DNA from: Salinivirgaceae bacterium | GTDB taxonomy: Bacteria > Bacteroidota > Bacteroidia > Bacteroidales > SZUA-534 | NCBI GenBank assembly: GCA_017557785.1 | Contig: JAFYYA010000056.1 | Span: forward strand, 1 to 64,000 | Direction of reading: 5' to 3' | DNA length: 64,000 bases | Shown here: positions 61,203 through 64,000 of the stretch, piece by piece | Layout: every line of letters begins with the position of its first letter | Numbering within the stretch: position 1 is the first letter of the stretch | Position numbers and translations under genes: made by a program | The notes under the pieces: generated by a model | Databases searched by the model: none | What the model was told of the DNA's origin: nothing | The model's input: the letters and a program-made list of their open reading frames with translations, nothing else

Positions 61203-61210
61203 TATCTTTG
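61203..61210 (+). promoter_or_regulatory. -7 box of the cyclase-HD gene
   Basis: TATCTTTG, exact TAnnTTTG, 64 bp before the TTG start at 61275. Confidence 0.5.
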
Positions 61211-61274
61211 GTTCGGTTTGGTAAACCGATAAATTTATAACTTGAAACGCTTTTAGGCAGTAAATTAGAGACAA

Positions 61275-63140
61275 TTGGCAACGAAAAATAATACCGGCAT
61301 CAACATCATAATGTGCATGGCACTCTCGGCAGGAATGATACTGTCCGCGTGGAGCGCCAAAGCCCAGGCAGCACGGAATGGGACACTCGACGTAAGCGTG
61401 GCTGTTGAGGAAAAGGTGTTGCTGTCGCCTGACAAGGATTCGGACAGCGAAAAAGTTGAGTACAATCTTACAGAACACACGGGCACAAAAAGAATAACAA
61501 TATCGGTTTCACCCGATGATGTTACACGCCTTATGCTCAGCGAGTTCTGCTTCGACGGAACAGGCCAGGAGCCCATCTGGTCAACAAAATCGTCGGCAAC
61601 GTTCACTCTCACATCACGCAAAACTGTGGTTGTGGTTAAGGCCCGCAGTGATGGCGACCTTTTTTATCAGACAACCGTCAAACTCACCGACGGCCGCTCG
61701 TACGGATTTATCGATTTTGTGATTGCCATACTGATTGCCATTGCCGCCGTTTGCGCCATCTACTTCTGGAGCCGGCTGAAGATACTGCGCACCACACTAT
61801 CGCTTGAGCACGAGATTACCGACCGCACAAACGAACTTCAGGCGCAAAAGATGAAGTATGAGGAACTTGCGGCCAACTATATGCCAAAGGAAGAGTTCGA
61901 AAAACTCAAAGAGAAATCGAAAGACAAAGAGAAGGCCACCCGCTACAAGATGGTTACTGTGCTCTTCTCAGACGTTCACGGATTCTCGAACATCTCAAAA
62001 ACCGAAAACGCCGAGCAACTGATTGACGACCTTGACCGCTTCTTCTTCCATTTCGACGAGGTGGTGAAGAAGTTCCATATCGAGAAAATCAAATCAATAG
62101 GCGATATATATATGTGCGCCGGCGGTATACCGCAGAAGAACCACACCAACCCAATTGAGGTGGTGCTGGCCGCTTTCGAGATGTATCAGTATATGCAGAC
62201 CATGAAATTGCAATATGGCAATGAGCAAGGATGGAATCTGCGAATCGGCATACATACGGGCCCTGTATTCTGCAATAACACCGGCAACAAAAAGAAACTC
62301 GAAATCTGGGGCGACACCGTCAACATTGCAAGCCGTATGGAGGCATCGGGCCAGATTAACAAGGTGAACATCACCGGAATGACCTACGAACTTGTAAAAG
62401 AGTACTTTGTCTGCCAATATTGGGGCAAGATGCCTGTCAAATACAAGGGCGAGATTGACATGTACCTGATTGAAGGCTTCCGTCCGCACCTGTCGGAAGG
62501 CGGCTTGGGCGTTAAGCCGAACCAGGCTTTCCAAACACGACTTGGCATTGTCCGCTTCGACGACATTGAAGAGTTTGTGCTGAATATGCTCGAAGAGAAA
62601 CTGCCGAAGAATCTCTACTATCACAACCTGAAACACACCATCGATGTGACCACACAGGTTGAGATTATCGGCCGCCACGAAGGCATATCGGACGAAGAGA
62701 TGCTGTTGCTGAAGACAGCCGCACTCTTCCACGACACCGGTTTCACCCGCACCTACAAAGACCACGAGGAGGCAGGAGTTGAAATAGCACGCGAGTATCT
62801 GCCTAAATACGATTACACCCCCGAGCAGATTGACTTCATTTGCAATCTGATTATGAAGACCAAACTGCCGCCGAAGCCGGTTACACTGCTCGAACAGATA
62901 ATTTGTGACGCCGATTTGGACTATCTGGGCCGCGCCGATTTCATTCCTGTGTCAGGAAATCTCTACCGCGAGTTGCGCGAACGGGGTGCAATTGAAGACG
63001 ACATTGACAAGTGGAACTTAATGCAAATCAAGTTTATAGAGGGGCATCAGTACTTTACCAATTCGGCAAAACAGATGCGCGATGTAAACAAAAACAATCA
63101 ATTAGAGGCAATAAGGCGTTTAGTTGAAAAAAATAATTAA
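61275..63140 (+). CDS. Membrane class III adenylate cyclase fused to an HD phosphohydrolase
   Basis: A 621-residue protein. Order: signal/anchor (IIMCMALSAGMILSAWSAKAQA), a periplasmic beta domain (about 35-145), a membrane helix (IDFVIAILIAIAAVCAIYFW, about 151-170), a coiled coil, a class III cyclase domain (about 225-410) and an HD domain (about 425-600). Cyclase residues are intact: metal Asp in VLFSDVHGFS and SIGDIYM, adenine-selecting Lys in KIKSIGD, and transition-state Asn/Arg in WGDTVNIASRM. The HD set is YYHNLKHTIDV, ALFHDTGF, DHEEAGV and DADLDYLG. It could both make and degrade a cyclic nucleotide. The start is TTG 61275; ATG 61311 is an alternative. The Usp gene follows after 29 bp. 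Confidence 0.88.
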   Translation: MATKNNTGINIIMCMALSAGMILSAWSAKAQAARNGTLDVSVAVEEKVLLSPDKDSDSEKVEYNLTEHTGTKRITISVSPDDVTRLMLSEFCFDGTGQEPIWSTKSSATFTLTSRKTVVVVKARSDGDLFYQTTVKLTDGRSYGFIDFVIAILIAIAAVCAIYFWSRLKILRTTLSLEHEITDRTNELQAQKMKYEELAANYMPKEEFEKLKEKSKDKEKATRYKMVTVLFSDVHGFSNISKTENAEQLIDDLDRFFFHFDEVVKKFHIEKIKSIGDIYMCAGGIPQKNHTNPIEVVLAAFEMYQYMQTMKLQYGNEQGWNLRIGIHTGPVFCNNTGNKKKLEIWGDTVNIASRMEASGQINKVNITGMTYELVKEYFVCQYWGKMPVKYKGEIDMYLIEGFRPHLSEGGLGVKPNQAFQTRLGIVRFDDIEEFVLNMLEEKLPKNLYYHNLKHTIDVTTQVEIIGRHEGISDEEMLLLKTAALFHDTGFTRTYKDHEEAGVEIAREYLPKYDYTPEQIDFICNLIMKTKLPPKPVTLLEQIICDADLDYLGRADFIPVSGNLYRELRERGAIEDDIDKWNLMQIKFIEGHQYFTNSAKQMRDVNKNNQLEAIRRLVEKNN

Positions 63141-63169
63141 TTTTGTAAATTATTCAATAGATTATTGAT

Positions 63170-64000
63170 ATGGCTAAGACGAGAAAAGACGTGATTGTGA
63201 TACCTTGGGACTATACCGAGACTTGCGAGATAGCCCTGCAGCACGCTATACTGCTTGCTAACGAGGTAGACAACCAAATTATGCTGGTGCGATTCCTTAA
63301 AGCCCCGGGATTGTTCGGCAAGGCTGCCAAACAGGCTGAGTACGAAAGTGAAAAGGTGAAAATCAAAGAAGCGGCCAATCAAATGGTGGAAAAATACCAC
63401 CTTAATCCGCAGTCCATTTTCATCGATGTGGAAATAGGCACCAAAAGCAAAGTGGTTGACGGATTGGTGAAAGACGCCAACGCCAATCTGGTAATTACCG
63501 GCAAAACCTACAAACTGACCGAGAAGGAAACTCTCGGCATCAAGGAAATCACTGATATGCTGTCAGTAATCGACATCCCGTTCATTGTGACAGCAGTGGC
63601 ACCGGTCCACGATTACTACAAGGAAATTGTGGTTCCGCTTGACCATGACAAGAAGATGAAAGAGACGCTGCAGTGGGTTGTCTATCTGTCGAAATACTAC
63701 AACTGCAACATCAACATCATCAAACCTTATATCGATGACGAGTATCAGAAGAAGGATATGGCAAACAATATCTACTTCACCAAGAAACTGCTCGACAAGA
63801 AGGACATCATTTACGGTATAAAGACCGCAAAAAGAGGTAAGGTGTTTGAAGATGAGATTCTTCGGTTTAGCCAGAACATCGATTCCGACCTTGTGGTTAT
63901 CATCATCAACAAATACAAGAAGATGGTGAAAGAGAATCCGAACTATCAGGAAACCATTCCGTTCCTTGTAATCAACCGCAACAGTGAGGTTGTGAAGTAC
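63170..64000 (+). CDS. Universal stress protein-like, tandem Usp domains (3' end outside)
   Basis: The frame opens at ATG 63170 and stays open for 277 codons to the window edge. It starts MAKTRKDVIVIPWDYTETCEIALQHA, the UspA-type first strand and helix, with VEIGTKSKVVDGLVKDANANLVITGK as the later part of domain one. A second Usp-like domain begins near residue 160 (YKEIVVPLDHDKKMKETLQWVVYL) and continues to SDLVVIIINKYKK. The ATP-binding Gly motif (GxxGxxxxS) is not evident in the visible part. It lies 29 bp after the cyclase-HD gene and is probably in the same operon, so it may respond to the same nucleotide signal. Confidence 0.82.
   Translation, partial: MAKTRKDVIVIPWDYTETCEIALQHAILLANEVDNQIMLVRFLKAPGLFGKAAKQAEYESEKVKIKEAANQMVEKYHLNPQSIFIDVEIGTKSKVVDGLVKDANANLVITGKTYKLTEKETLGIKEITDMLSVIDIPFIVTAVAPVHDYYKEIVVPLDHDKKMKETLQWVVYLSKYYNCNINIIKPYIDDEYQKKDMANNIYFTKKLLDKKDIIYGIKTAKRGKVFEDEILRFSQNIDSDLVVIIINKYKKMVKENPNYQETIPFLVINRNSEVVKY

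Overview
The window looks like the chromosome of an uncultured member of the Bacteroidales (Bacteroidota). Evidence: many gene starts are preceded by the Bacteroidota -7 element TAnnTTTG, several with a TTG/TTTG about 18-22 bp upstream; one protein ends in a type IX secretion sorting domain; the ATP synthase epsilon subunit is short; and the trp operon runs trpB-E-G-D-C-F-A. Base composition is near 50% GC. No insertion sequence, prophage, integron or CRISPR array was seen. Both edges cut genes: a polyprenyl synthase on the left and a universal stress protein on the right.

Layout. 0-11 kb: isoprenoid synthase 3' end, atpDC alone, a nitroreductase lipoprotein, mutS, a rhomboid protease, an AsmA-like protein and a histidine kinase. 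11-17.5 kb: an EF-G2-type translation factor lacking the catalytic switch II His, a tRNA dihydrouridine synthase, and an ABC half-transporter with N-terminal extensions. 17.5-29.6 kb (minus strand): an aryl-polyene/flexirubin-like cluster with an aromatic ammonia-lyase, four ketosynthase-type genes, two carrier proteins, two hotdog enzymes, a methyltransferase, an acyltransferase and a deacetylase. 30-48 kb: GH10 xylanase, Mrp, tRNA-Phe, a LytS/LytTR pair, GSCFA, an MFS sugar transporter, TypA, HU, radical SAM, a TPR-SpoIIE phosphatase, DUF4105 and Nudix. 48.5-52 kb: pyrE and a BspA-like T9SS cargo. 52-59 kb: a complete trp operon behind a ribosome-mediated attenuator with a Trp-Trp-Trp leader peptide. 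59-64 kb: DUF4468, ribF, an adenylate cyclase fused to an HD phosphohydrolase, and a Usp protein.

Two things stand out. (1) The trp leader has every part of a classical attenuator: promoter, 20-residue leader peptide with three consecutive Trp codons, mutually exclusive hairpins, and a terminator just before trpB. (2) The intergenic DNA holds several unrelated families of short word-like repeats. One family brackets a four-helix-bundle (S23-like) gene as inverted arrays inside the pigment cluster. A second (about 125 bp) has extended a ketosynthase reading frame with a low-complexity tail. A third (a GTAGAGACG palindrome) sits in frame inside a T9SS sorting domain, and also in the fossil of another such domain behind pyrE.
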